A stretch of 64,000 nt of DNA from a virus. Both the position numbers and the translations under genes were made by a program. Location: positions 62,001 to 126,000 of the IMG/VR virus record IMGVR_UViG_3300046787_000408; one strand, given 5' to 3'. Within the stretch, counting starts at the first letter, position 1; each line of letters opens with the position of its first letter. The notes below the pieces were generated by a model. It saw nothing but the letters and a program-made list of their open reading frames with translations, made no database searches and was not told the origin of the DNA. Of this stretch, positions 47,734 through 56,244 are shown piece after piece.

Positions 47734-48308
47734 GCGCAGATATTGACATTGACATGCCCGACAGGGACGCTGTGCTGAAGTTGATTCAGCATACTCCGGC
47801 ACGGATTGAATCAGGAACATCTGTACGCAAACACAATTCAGGTATCTATGTTACAGATATCCCACAAGATCCTGTGCATGGTGTATCTGCATTAGACTAC
47901 GAAACTGCTGAAGCTCGTGGCTATTTCAAACTGGATTTTCTGAACATGAGCGTGTACAGTTTGATTCAAAGTCCCGAACACTATGATGCTATGCTAGCAG
48001 AAACTCCTCCATGGAGCCGCTTGTGGACAGATGCTCATTGGGTCAGCCAGCTGTCACATGTAGGCAGTTATTATGATTTGTTGAAAGAAATGAAACCAGA
48101 CAGTATACCAAGACTGGCTGCTTTTATATCAATTATTCGTCCAGGAAAAGCACATCTACAAAGAAAACCTTGGGCAGAAGTGTTTGCAAGTGTATGGGAT
48201 GGAGATACCAGTCGGGGCTACACATTCAAAAAGGCACATGCAATTAGCTATGCAGCCTTGGTAGCGCTACACATGAATCTGCTTAATCAATCCGCCGAAC
48301 CAGTGTAA
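47730..48308 (+). CDS. Miniature DnaE/PolC-like protein
   Basis: 192 residues, yet it lines up with scattered conserved blocks of bacterial DNA polymerase III alpha (over 1000 aa): ADIDIDMPDR (residues 3-12; alpha has PDIDIDFxxxR with two catalytic Asp), HNSGIYVTDIP (35-45; alpha's HAGGVVIS), GYFKLDFLNMSVYSLI (64-79; alpha's GLVKFDFLGLxTLTVI with the third Asp), RLAAFISIIRPG, and YTFKKAHAISYAALVA (alpha's YGFNKSHAAAYxLVA). D6, D8 and D69 could form the palm triad, but most of the polymerase is absent. Function unknown. Confidence 0.65.
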   Translation: MSADIDIDMPDRDAVLKLIQHTPARIESGTSVRKHNSGIYVTDIPQDPVHGVSALDYETAEARGYFKLDFLNMSVYSLIQSPEHYDAMLAETPPWSRLWTDAHWVSQLSHVGSYYDLLKEMKPDSIPRLAAFISIIRPGKAHLQRKPWAEVFASVWDGDTSRGYTFKKAHAISYAALVALHMNLLNQSAEPV

Positions 48309-48660
48309 TTGATTTTCTCTTGCTTTTTTTGCGAGCAATGTCCAGTAAGCTGCAAGCAGGTCCGTGCAGTATTTCTAGGTCTTTGTTTGAAAATGTACGC
48401 AAGGTGTGTCTGAATCGATCCCATTCTCCGCGCAAGAAAATGTTAATGGGTATGCTGCGATTGCTCTCCCACCACCAGGTATTTGCTAGTTCTAGGAATA
48501 CCAGTTTGTCTTGTAAGTCAGTAACATGACCAAAGTCGTAGATGGTAGTAACAGTGTCGTCTCTGTTTTGAACTATGCCCACGTATTCCACGTTTGCGTA
48601 CAAGCAAAGCGTGATAAAGGGGTATTTTTCTGCTAACTTAGTAAAGATGTCGTTGCCCAT
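48283..48660 (-). CDS. Conserved hypothetical, 125 aa
   Basis: Minus-strand gene whose last 26 nt overlap the DnaE-like gene. DIFTKLAEKYPFITLCLYANVEYVGIVQNRDDT, TTIYDFGHV, and a basic end (LLDIARKKSKRKSITLVRRID). From memory similar proteins occur in T4-like aquatic phages without a known role. The ATG at 48660 abuts the divergent late promoter of the next gene. Confidence 0.7.
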   Translation of the reverse strand: MGNDIFTKLAEKYPFITLCLYANVEYVGIVQNRDDTVTTIYDFGHVTDLQDKLVFLELANTWWWESNRSIPINIFLRGEWDRFRHTLRTFSNKDLEILHGPACSLLDIARKKSKRKSITLVRRID

Positions 48661-48665
48661 AAATA
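48659..48665 (+). promoter_or_regulatory. Late promoter core
   Basis: ATAAATA, 15 nt before the ATG at 48681, with a gagga site between; the normal, ribosome-binding-site class. Confidence 0.6.
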
Positions 48666-48680
48666 TTGTTCGAGGATCCT

Positions 48681-49751
48681 ATGTATTCCACCACAGCATA
48701 CTTATACCAACAAATTACCAAAGTATTATTGATTGACACCAGTGGTGGCTATTTCCAAGCGAGGTATAACCCAGTGTACGCAAAACAACTAACTATCAAC
48801 AAGGGCGTGGACAACGTTCTGTTGTTTGAATTCATCAATCAGGACCAAAAGCCTGTGAACATCACTGGCAGCGCCTTTGTGTTTAGATTGATCAGCCAAG
48901 ACGGTGACGAACTGTTGCTGTCCAAGGACATGACCATTCTTAGTGCCCCATTAGGGCGAGTCAAAGTCACTTTAGATACCGCAGATACTATCAATCTCAT
49001 GGCACAACCGGCCAGCTACAGTATTCAACGCACATCTGGCGATTATGTTCAAGCAGTGTATACTGATGCAAATTCACAAGCTCGCGCCGACTGCAACATT
49101 GTAGATTCTGTGTTTCCTGAATTCCAACTCAGCAACAATCTTACAATTCCCACAATATATGGCCCAACTAGTTGGCCGCAAAATCCGCCTGCAGGCTGGC
49201 CGGACTGGGCACTGACCCCGCAACCACAAAACTACACTCAAACAACTGAATTTTACTCTAGTGAAATCCCCACACACGGGGCTAGTTTGACCACAATCAA
49301 AATGGACCTGCATCATTTTACTGGAACCATCAAGGCCCAAGCAGCAGAAGACTATGAGTCTGCTTGGTATGACGTTACTGCCAGCACACAGTATCTAAAT
49401 GAAACCAGTACTATCTATCTGAATGTACCAGGATTTCATCCACTAATTCGGGTAGCATTTAACCAAAGCCAAGGTTGGGGCGCACAAGCCACAGCCACAG
49501 TAGTAGATGGTGTGGTTACTGGTATCACTTTGCAGAACCCAGGACAGAATTACATTGCTGCACCCAATGTGATTATTGTTGGTAACGGTGCAGGTGCTGA
49601 AGCTGTGGCGTCTTATGCTGGCGACGGACAAGTGGGTGCTATCACTGTCACTGCTGGTGGCGCTGGATATTTGCCAATCACATTCGGCAGTCCTACCTAT
49701 GCCAATGTTGTCATAAACAACGGTACAGTTACCAATTTACTTTATAGATGA
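48681..49751 (+). CDS. Structural protein with BppU-like N-terminal domain
   Basis: 356 residues from the ATG at 48681 with a gagga site; a TTG 15 nt upstream is the alternative. Residues about 30-130 (TINKGVDNVLLFEFINQDQK, NITGSAFVFRLISQDG, GRVKVTLDTADTINL) have the look of the immunoglobulin-like domain of baseplate/fibre proteins such as BppU. The C-terminal part carries repeats (GVVTGITLQNPGQNY, GAITVTAGGAGYLP) of a type common in phage fibres. Probably a tail accessory protein. Confidence 0.65.
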   Translation: MYSTTAYLYQQITKVLLIDTSGGYFQARYNPVYAKQLTINKGVDNVLLFEFINQDQKPVNITGSAFVFRLISQDGDELLLSKDMTILSAPLGRVKVTLDTADTINLMAQPASYSIQRTSGDYVQAVYTDANSQARADCNIVDSVFPEFQLSNNLTIPTIYGPTSWPQNPPAGWPDWALTPQPQNYTQTTEFYSSEIPTHGASLTTIKMDLHHFTGTIKAQAAEDYESAWYDVTASTQYLNETSTIYLNVPGFHPLIRVAFNQSQGWGAQATATVVDGVVTGITLQNPGQNYIAAPNVIIVGNGAGAEAVASYAGDGQVGAITVTAGGAGYLPITFGSPTYANVVINNGTVTNLLYR

Positions 49752-49763
49752 GTCTACTTCTGT

Positions 49764-49769
49764 TATAAT
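49764..49769 (+). promoter_or_regulatory. Extended -10 before primase
   Basis: TGTTATAAT, 6 nt before the ATG at 49776; the -35 at 17 bp spacing (tttata) is weak. Confidence 0.45.
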
Positions 49770-49775
49770 TAACAG

Positions 49776-50744
49776 ATGTTGGACATTCTCACTTATCTGC
49801 CTGCCAAGCGTAAATCAAGCCCTAGTGGCTGGTTGAGCTTTAATGCAGTATGTTGTAGTCACAATGGTGCTAGCCTAGATCGTCGCAGTCGCGGCGGCAT
49901 CAAACTGTCCGATCAAGGATGGAGTTATCATTGTTTCAACTGCGGGTATACTGCTAGCTTTATTCTTGGCCGCTCGGTAAGCTACAAAGCCCGTAGACTC
50001 TTGAGCTGGCTGGGTGTACCTGATCGTGATATTGAACTGATCAACCTTGACAGTCTAAGACATCGCAACATCAATGGGTTAATTGAGGATCGGCAACGCA
50101 CATTTAACGTACTGCAAGGTATTGAGTTTGAAGAACGTGAATTGCCTGCTGGCGCAGAGTTTGTGCAACCTGGCACCACTTACTGGAGCTACCTATCCGC
50201 ACGCCATGCCCCGACCAATTTTCCGTTCATGATTGATCCCATGAGCAAGCGCAAAGGTATCATTATACCTTTCACACACAACAATCGTGTGGTAGGATGG
50301 ACCAAGCGTTTCCTGGATGCACATAACCCCAGATACTTTAGCGATAGTCAGCCAGGCTATGTGTTTGGTACTGATTTACAACATCCAGACTGGCAGCATG
50401 TGATTGTAACTGAAGGCATCTTTGATGCACTCAGCATTGGTGGTCTAGGTCTAATGCACAACGACATCAATGATGCTCAGGCTAGACTGATACGCAGTTT
50501 GGAGCGTCAAATCACTGTGGTACCTGATCAAGACAGTGCAGGCTTGGCTCTGATTGATCGTGCTGTGGAATTGGGATGGGCAGTGAGCATACCCAACTGG
50601 GATGATGGCGTCAAGGACGTTAATGATGCGGTGAAGAAATACGGGCGTTTGGGTACCTTGCTAACTATTATGCAGGCACGAGAAACCAGCAGAATCAAAA
50701 TTGAACTAAGGAAAAAAGCACTTGTTAAAAGAATACAACACTGA
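49776..50744 (+). CDS. 61: DNA primase gp61
   Basis: 322 residues (T4 gp61 342). Zinc-binding domain: AVCCSHNGAS near residue 25-32 and YHCFNCGYTASF near 52-63. TOPRIM part: HVIVTEGIFDALSI near 207-220 (Glu of motif 1) and TVVPDQDSAGLALI near 245-258 (D-x-D). It makes pentaribonucleotide-type primers with gp41. Overlaps the helicase by 23 nt. Confidence 0.92.
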   Translation: MLDILTYLPAKRKSSPSGWLSFNAVCCSHNGASLDRRSRGGIKLSDQGWSYHCFNCGYTASFILGRSVSYKARRLLSWLGVPDRDIELINLDSLRHRNINGLIEDRQRTFNVLQGIEFEERELPAGAEFVQPGTTYWSYLSARHAPTNFPFMIDPMSKRKGIIIPFTHNNRVVGWTKRFLDAHNPRYFSDSQPGYVFGTDLQHPDWQHVIVTEGIFDALSIGGLGLMHNDINDAQARLIRSLERQITVVPDQDSAGLALIDRAVELGWAVSIPNWDDGVKDVNDAVKKYGRLGTLLTIMQARETSRIKIELRKKALVKRIQH

Positions 50745-52158
50745 AGTACAGCGATTGTTTTTGGAAATGATGTTAGAAGACGCCAGCTCGTATGTGCGTG
50801 TGCAAAACATTTACAATCCAGAAAACTTTGATCGTAGTCTACGCAAAGCCGCAGAGTTTATTAAAGAACACTCAGACAAGTACAAGACTCTGCCAGATCG
50901 CACACAGATATCTGCGGCATGTGGTGTTACATTGCAAGCAGTACCTGATCTAAACGAAGGGCACAATGAATGGTTCATGTCTGAGTTTGAAAGCTTTACC
51001 AAGCGTCAAGAACTTGAACGTGCTATTCTCAAAGCAGCCGACTTGCTGGAAAAGGGTGATTTTGATCCTGTGGAAAAACTGATCAAGGATGCAGTGCAGA
51101 TCAGCTTGACCAAGGACATGGGTACAGACTATTTTGCTGACCCTGCAGGCCGTATCAACAAGTACTTCAATTCAGGCGGACAAGTTAGCACAGGCTGGCC
51201 ACAAATGGATCGACTGCTGTATGGCGGATTCAGTCGTGGTGAACTCAACATCTTTGCAGGTGGATCAGGTTCAGGCAAGTCACTTGTGATGATGAACATT
51301 GCGCTGAACTGGTTGCAACAAGGTCTAAGTGGTGTTTACATCAGTCTTGAATTGAGTGAAGAACTGACATCGTTGCGTACTGACGCTATGTTGACCAGTA
51401 TGAGTACCAAGGACATTCGCAAGGACATTGATTCAGCAGAGCTCAAGGTCAAGATGACAGGGCGCACAGCAGGCAAATACCGTGTTAAAGCATTGCCAGC
51501 ACAAAGCAACATCAATGATATTCGCAGTTACATCAAAGAAGTGCAGATACAAACAGGTATCCGCGTGGACTTTATCATGGTAGACTACTTGGACTTGCTG
51601 ATGCCAGTAAGCGCCAAGGTCAGTCCCAACGACTTGTTTGTGAAAGACAAGTATGTGTCAGAAGAATTACGAAACTTGGCCAAAGAGCTGGGTGTGTTGC
51701 TGGTAACAGCATCACAGTTGAATCGATCAGCGGTGGAAGAAATTGAATTTGATCACTCACACATTAGTGGTGGTATTTCAAAGATCAACACAGCTGATAA
51801 CGTGTTTGGTATCTTTACTAGTCGTGCTATGAAAGAGCGCGGCAAGTATCAAATACAGTGTATGAAATCTCGAAGCTCGACCGGCGTTGGTCAAAAAATT
51901 GATTTGGAGTATAACATTGACACTATGCGTATTACTGATGAAGGCGGGGACGAAGGCGGATACAACAAACCGCAAAGTGCTATCATGGAATCAATCAAGG
52001 CCAAAAGCCAAGTCAAGGCTGCTGATGCCGAAACAAACAGCAGTGCTCCATGGGAACGTGCAACAGGAACCCCTGCATGGGAGCAAGGACCCAAAGTATC
52101 AGCAGACGTTCAAAGTTCTAAACTAAAACAAATGCTGGGCAAGATCAAAGCAGGGTAA
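50722..52158 (+). CDS. 41: Replicative helicase gp41 (DnaB family)
   Basis: 478 residues (T4 gp41 475). TTG start; the sequence from the first codon (LKEYNTEVQRLFLEMMLEDASSY) looks like the conserved N-terminus of aquatic T4-like gp41, and an aaggaa site precedes it. Walker A FAGGSGSGKSLVMM near 178-191, Walker B FIMVDYLDLLMP near 275-286, and the arginine-finger region VTASQLNRSAVE near 330. The C-terminal 60 residues are Ala/Lys rich. It unwinds DNA 5' to 3' on the lagging strand. Confidence 0.94.
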   Translation: MLKEYNTEVQRLFLEMMLEDASSYVRVQNIYNPENFDRSLRKAAEFIKEHSDKYKTLPDRTQISAACGVTLQAVPDLNEGHNEWFMSEFESFTKRQELERAILKAADLLEKGDFDPVEKLIKDAVQISLTKDMGTDYFADPAGRINKYFNSGGQVSTGWPQMDRLLYGGFSRGELNIFAGGSGSGKSLVMMNIALNWLQQGLSGVYISLELSEELTSLRTDAMLTSMSTKDIRKDIDSAELKVKMTGRTAGKYRVKALPAQSNINDIRSYIKEVQIQTGIRVDFIMVDYLDLLMPVSAKVSPNDLFVKDKYVSEELRNLAKELGVLLVTASQLNRSAVEEIEFDHSHISGGISKINTADNVFGIFTSRAMKERGKYQIQCMKSRSSTGVGQKIDLEYNIDTMRITDEGGDEGGYNKPQSAIMESIKAKSQVKAADAETNSSAPWERATGTPAWEQGPKVSADVQSSKLKQMLGKIKAG

Positions 52159-52159
52159 C

Positions 52160-53113
52160 ATGATTACTTGCGTAGATGCGTTTAAAAATCTAAACGTTGT
52201 TATACAGCAAGGTGGTACTAGAATATCGCCTTGTTGTATATCGCCTACTGTGCCGGTACAGCAGTTGGATTTTAACCACAGCTACCTAACTTCTATTAGA
52301 GAAAGTTTTTCTCAAGGAACATGGCCTTCTAGCTGTGTTAATTGCAAAACTAACGAGCAAGCAGGATATACTAGTAGACGGATAGGCAGTAACCAATGGT
52401 ATACTGATCATCAAATAAACAACCACTCAGTTGAATTAACTAGGATAGACTATTGGACTGGTGACACCTGCAACCTTGCTTGTGTAATATGTGGTCCTGA
52501 AAACAGCAGTATGTGGCAACAGGAATTGGGGATTCAAAAATCATCAGTTGCCAACACACTATGGAAGCAACTGAATCTAACAGCATTAAAATCTGTACAC
52601 TTCAACGGAGGAGAACCGTTGTTGAGTAAAGAGCATGTGCGATTTTTACATGCAATTCCAAATAAATCACAAGTATATTTAAATTACAATACCAACGGAA
52701 CTATTTTACCTAATCAAGAGCTACAACAATTGTGGGCTGAATTCAAGTTAGTACAATTGGATTTTAGTATTGATGATGTAGGCAAAAGATTTGAATACCA
52801 GCGATATCCTGCCCAATGGGATACAATTGAAAACAATTTACAATGGTACATTGAATCTGCTCCGCACAATTGTATGTTCGCAGTCAACACCACAGTGGGG
52901 ATATTGAATCAAAATAACTTAGCTACTCTTGATCAGTGGTTGTTGGAGCATTTTACCCAATCAAGATTTGGTGATCCAATTGAGCATCGTCGACAGAATG
53001 CATTGGGTAAATTTTCAATAACATCTGATATTATACAGGTACGACTGCACCTTGACACACTAGATCAAAGACGCAAAACCAATTGGCGTCTTGTGTTCCC
53101 AGAGTTAGCGTGA
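52160..53113 (+). CDS. Radical SAM protein with N-terminal SPASM/twitch-like region (second)
   Basis: 317 residues. CxxxCxxC is C104, C108, C111 (CNLACVIC), followed by HFNGGEPLLS. N-terminal cysteines are C4, C25, C26, C59 and C62 (SPCCIS...SSCVNC), the same design as the gene at 19623. The core is shorter than in that gene. It starts 1 nt after gp41 but is much more AT-rich, so it looks inserted. Substrate unknown. Confidence 0.82.
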   Translation: MITCVDAFKNLNVVIQQGGTRISPCCISPTVPVQQLDFNHSYLTSIRESFSQGTWPSSCVNCKTNEQAGYTSRRIGSNQWYTDHQINNHSVELTRIDYWTGDTCNLACVICGPENSSMWQQELGIQKSSVANTLWKQLNLTALKSVHFNGGEPLLSKEHVRFLHAIPNKSQVYLNYNTNGTILPNQELQQLWAEFKLVQLDFSIDDVGKRFEYQRYPAQWDTIENNLQWYIESAPHNCMFAVNTTVGILNQNNLATLDQWLLEHFTQSRFGDPIEHRRQNALGKFSITSDIIQVRLHLDTLDQRRKTNWRLVFPELA

Positions 53114-53752
53114 AGGCCAAACTGGAGCGTCAGCAGTGTAAATGGTTAAGCCCAACAAGCCACTGTAACGAACAGAATCTGTGCGATTCCAACCTTCGTG
53201 CCAGGTGTAGTTGCCATTTTGATGCCACCATCCATCACCAAAGTTGGTAGTCATACGCACAGGATCATCTCGTTGTTCTGTGCGGTAAAAGTAACTGCTG
53301 AGATCTTCGGTGTCATGATCGCTAAAGTATATCATGCCGGTGGCAATTAGTTTTCTGTAGTCAGTGTGCAGCCCGTTTACAAAGCCCGGCATGTCACGAG
53401 TAAATTCAATGTGTGTTTGGCTTTGTCTAAACATAGTGTCTCGATCCATGCCCCACGCAACATCTGTACCAGGATAGTTGTCGTACATCCAGTCAATGCT
53501 TTGACGTTTGAATTCTGAACCACCAAAGTATCGACTGATAGCAGTTAGTTTTTTGTTCTCCCACTTTGGACTCAGCACCTTGTAACGCATGCCTGGCCAA
53601 GGGTTGTGCCCAACAGGAGCCACATCACCGTGTGGTTTCCATTCTTCATTTTCTAGTTCTGCAATAATATCACTGTAGCTGAATGGCATTTTGAGATGCA
53701 GTTTGCTCACAAGATAACGAATGGGAGTGAATATAGTGGATAGTTCTGTCAT
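53105..53752 (-). CDS. 2OG-Fe(II) dioxygenase-like protein
   Basis: 215 residues from the ATG at 53752 (MTELSTIFTP); the ATG at 53761 lies in the late promoter. The iron site is NGLHTDYRKLIATGMIYFSD (H-x-D near residue 133-136) with a distal His in NYTWHEGW near 190 and the oxoglutarate Arg in VRYSGLLGLTIY. This is the prolyl-hydroxylase-like layout common in aquatic T4-like phages. Substrate unknown. Lies between two radical SAM genes on the opposite strand. Confidence 0.7.
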   Translation of the reverse strand: MTELSTIFTPIRYLVSKLHLKMPFSYSDIIAELENEEWKPHGDVAPVGHNPWPGMRYKVLSPKWENKKLTAISRYFGGSEFKRQSIDWMYDNYPGTDVAWGMDRDTMFRQSQTHIEFTRDMPGFVNGLHTDYRKLIATGMIYFSDHDTEDLSSYFYRTEQRDDPVRMTTNFGDGWWHQNGNYTWHEGWNRTDSVRYSGLLGLTIYTADAPVWPSR

Positions 53753-53760
53753 AGCATACA

Positions 53761-53766
53761 TATTTA
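53761..53766 (-). promoter_or_regulatory. Late promoter core, leaderless class
   Basis: Minus-strand TAAATA, ending 8 nt before the ATG at 53752. Confidence 0.5.
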
Positions 53767-53785
53767 ATCATGGGATACACACACA

Positions 53786-54982
53786 ATGGAAAAAGGTAAA
53801 AATTTGTATTGTGCCTGGGCTGACACAGGCCTAGCACTGCATAATTCAGGACGATGCTTGCTGTGTTGTCATAGCCAAACTTATTTGCAGGACACAAATG
53901 GCCAGGAAATATACCTGGACACAGGCTCTATTGAACAGGCCTGGAACAGTCCCACTAGAAAACAAATTCAAGCAGATCTTGAAGCTGGTATTCAGCATCC
54001 CAATTGCAGCGCATGTTGGAACGAAGAAAGTGCAGGGCGTGCAAGTCGCCGCACAGAAGCCAATCGACAGTTTGCTGATATCACTGTCAACCCTGACCGT
54101 CCGCAACTGGTAGACCTTAAACCTGGCAATACCTGCAACTTGGCATGCAGAACCTGTTGGCCTGAAGTCAGCAGCAAATGGTATCGAGACTATTGGGAAG
54201 TTGAAGCTCAGAAATGGGAACCAGACTACCGCAAGTATCTTGATGGGTGGAAACGTATCCGCACCAGTTATGACCGCGATAACGTAAAGCTGTGGTCTGA
54301 CCTAGAATCGTGGTTTACAGACGTAGAGTACTATGACATCTACGGGGCAGAGCCAATGCTGTTGGACAATGTGTTTGTGATCTTACAACAAAGTGTGGCA
54401 TCAGGTAGAGCAGCACATCAAGGCATACACATCAACACCAACTGTACTATATGGAATCAAAGCTACATTGATATTCTTGCACAATTCAAGAACGTGGTTA
54501 TTGACGTTAGCATTGATGGGATTGGCGCACAATATGACTATATTCGTTATGGCGAAACTTGGAGCACTGTGGAACTGAATCTTGCTAGGTATCAGAATCT
54601 AGTTCGTAACCACAGCAACATTCGCATGCATGTTTGTGTCACTGTGTGTATTCTAAATGTATTGCAAGTGATGAACCTGCAGGAATATTTTTGTGCCCGT
54701 GGTGTTCCTGTATTTTTTAACATGGTACATCATCCACAACACTTGAATGTGAGATCCTTGCCTGACACTATCAAACAACAGGTACGAGCCAAGTTTGCAC
54801 CTGCTGAACCCAATTGGCAAATAACCAGTATACTGGATTTCATGGACATGCCCCTGGACAATCAACCTCAACTGTGGCTCAAGTTCTTGGAGTCAACAAA
54901 AAAGCTAGACCTGTTACGAGAACAAGATCTAGCTGAAACGTTTCCTGAATTGGCAGAATTGATTAGCCGGCTACAGCCTTGA
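53786..54982 (+). CDS. Radical SAM protein with N-terminal SPASM/twitch-like region (third)
   Basis: 398 residues. CxxxCxxC is C117, C121, C124 (CNLACRTC). The expected GGEP motif is altered to IYGAEPML near 192. N-terminal cysteines C9, C24, C27, C28, C74 and C77 repeat the design of the genes at 19623 and 52160. The insertion between motif and GxE is longer (RDYWEVEAQKWEPDYRKYL). Its 3' end overlaps the convergent structural gene by 20 nt. Confidence 0.83.
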   Translation: MEKGKNLYCAWADTGLALHNSGRCLLCCHSQTYLQDTNGQEIYLDTGSIEQAWNSPTRKQIQADLEAGIQHPNCSACWNEESAGRASRRTEANRQFADITVNPDRPQLVDLKPGNTCNLACRTCWPEVSSKWYRDYWEVEAQKWEPDYRKYLDGWKRIRTSYDRDNVKLWSDLESWFTDVEYYDIYGAEPMLLDNVFVILQQSVASGRAAHQGIHINTNCTIWNQSYIDILAQFKNVVIDVSIDGIGAQYDYIRYGETWSTVELNLARYQNLVRNHSNIRMHVCVTVCILNVLQVMNLQEYFCARGVPVFFNMVHHPQHLNVRSLPDTIKQQVRAKFAPAEPNWQITSILDFMDMPLDNQPQLWLKFLESTKKLDLLREQDLAETFPELAELISRLQP

Positions 54983-55904
54983 TCACAGCAAAGTTAAAGA
55001 CTGGTTGTTCAGTAGTGGTTCCTGCAGTGGTTTTATAGCTGATACGGAAACTACCTGCAGCCACAGCAGTAACGTGTATTTCATACAGATCAGTGCCAGA
55101 CTTTTGATTTACAATAACAACGTCAGTTGCAGCCACTGTGGAATTGGTTACAGTAAAGCTCTGCCAAGATGTCGTACCAGCAGCAGAAAACAAAGTAATG
55201 GCACCAGATACTGTGTTTAGTGTAACACCTGTGGTTCTACTGGTACCTTGTGTTACAGCACCACCTGCACCTGTAGCGTAGCCAATACCAGCTGTGGCAG
55301 AATTAGAAGTTACACCATTGGTGTAACGATTCAATGGACGGTTAAGGTCTTGAATAGTTATTGCTGCACCGCTATCGTATGTGGTAAATTCAAATGTGTA
55401 TGTGCCAGTAGCAGCAAATGTGATCACACTGCCTGCTAGGCCTTGAATACCAGTAGTGCCCAAACTTACTTCAGCAGGTAGTGTCACAGTGTGTGCGATA
55501 TTGGTAATGTTTATTGTTACACGAACCCATCCTGCAGAGTTATTGGCGGGCCAGTTAGAAAAGCCCAATTGAATACTGCCAGTTGTGCTAACAGTTTGGT
55601 AATGCCCAGCAGTGTAGTCAATGCTGACCAAGCCCGAAGTAGTTGCAATCTGTACCAATGTTGCGCTAAAATTACGTACTTTAGCACCAACTAACGGTGC
55701 GCCCAACATGTTGTTGTCTAACGTGCTGCCAGTTAATGCTTCTTTGAATATAGATTTGTTCTGTAATTCAGTGATTTCATTAGCAGCATACTCAAAGTTG
55801 GTTTTGGTATTGGTAAAATTATCACGGAACCCTTTGGTATTATTGGGTTGTCCAGCAACAGGGTAGTTGCCGTTGATGTCTTGGGGATTGATTTGACTAG
55901 TCAT
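54963..55904 (-). CDS. Fibre/neck-type structural protein
   Basis: 313 residues. The N-terminus SQINPQDINGNYPVAGQPNN then GFRDNFTNTKTNFEYAANEI is one I recall as widespread in T4-like cyanophage structural proteins. The rest is Thr/Ser/Ala-rich beta sequence (GSIQLGFSNWPANNSAGWVRV, TGTYTFEFTTYDSG), ending with a compact strand set (YEIHVTAVAAGSFRISYKTT). Probable virion surface protein. An aaggaac site and a late promoter lie upstream. Confidence 0.68.
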   Translation of the reverse strand: MTSQINPQDINGNYPVAGQPNNTKGFRDNFTNTKTNFEYAANEITELQNKSIFKEALTGSTLDNNMLGAPLVGAKVRNFSATLVQIATTSGLVSIDYTAGHYQTVSTTGSIQLGFSNWPANNSAGWVRVTINITNIAHTVTLPAEVSLGTTGIQGLAGSVITFAATGTYTFEFTTYDSGAAITIQDLNRPLNRYTNGVTSNSATAGIGYATGAGGAVTQGTSRTTGVTLNTVSGAITLFSAAGTTSWQSFTVTNSTVAATDVVIVNQKSGTDLYEIHVTAVAAGSFRISYKTTAGTTTEQPVFNFAVIKAVAG

Positions 55905-55934
55905 GTTGTTCCTTTGCTTTGCAGCAGTTGTAGA

Positions 55935-55941
55935 TATTTAT
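55935..55941 (-). promoter_or_regulatory. Late promoter core for the minus-strand structural gene
   Basis: Minus-strand ATAAATA, 30 nt before the ATG at 55904. It is divergent from the CTAAATA at 55958. Confidence 0.55.
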
Positions 55942-55957
55942 TAGAATTCAGAATCCG

Positions 55958-55964
55958 CTAAATA
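55958..55964 (+). promoter_or_regulatory. Late promoter core (CTAAATA)
   Basis: 19 nt before the ATG at 55984. Confidence 0.6.
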
Positions 55965-55983
55965 ATCCAAAGGCCCTTGAACA

Positions 55984-56244
55984 ATGCAGAAGAAAACAAA
56001 AAGTATCTTGGAAGAATTGGACACATTGTACGAAGAAAAATATGCCGAGAGAGATCGCAGGTATATTATTGAAACTCGTGCTAGCAATGTAATTGCTTCT
56101 GCCATTCGCTTGATAGAACAAATTGAGTCAGAGTTCCCCGGGGAACAAGCAGAAAATCTCACACGCAAGCTGCTCAATGCCATAAGAACAAAAGACTCTG
56201 GAAAGTTTTCCAGATCAGTAAGGAAAACCGATGCAGATTCATGA
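55984..56244 (+). CDS. Small conserved helical protein, 86 aa
   Basis: KKTKSILEELDTLYEEKYAERD then ASNVIASAIRLIEQIESEF, a probable coiled coil. From memory, similar proteins occur in cyanophages near structural genes. It overlaps the next gene by 14 nt. Role unknown. Confidence 0.75.
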   Translation: MQKKTKSILEELDTLYEEKYAERDRRYIIETRASNVIASAIRLIEQIESEFPGEQAENLTRKLLNAIRTKDSGKFSRSVRKTDADS

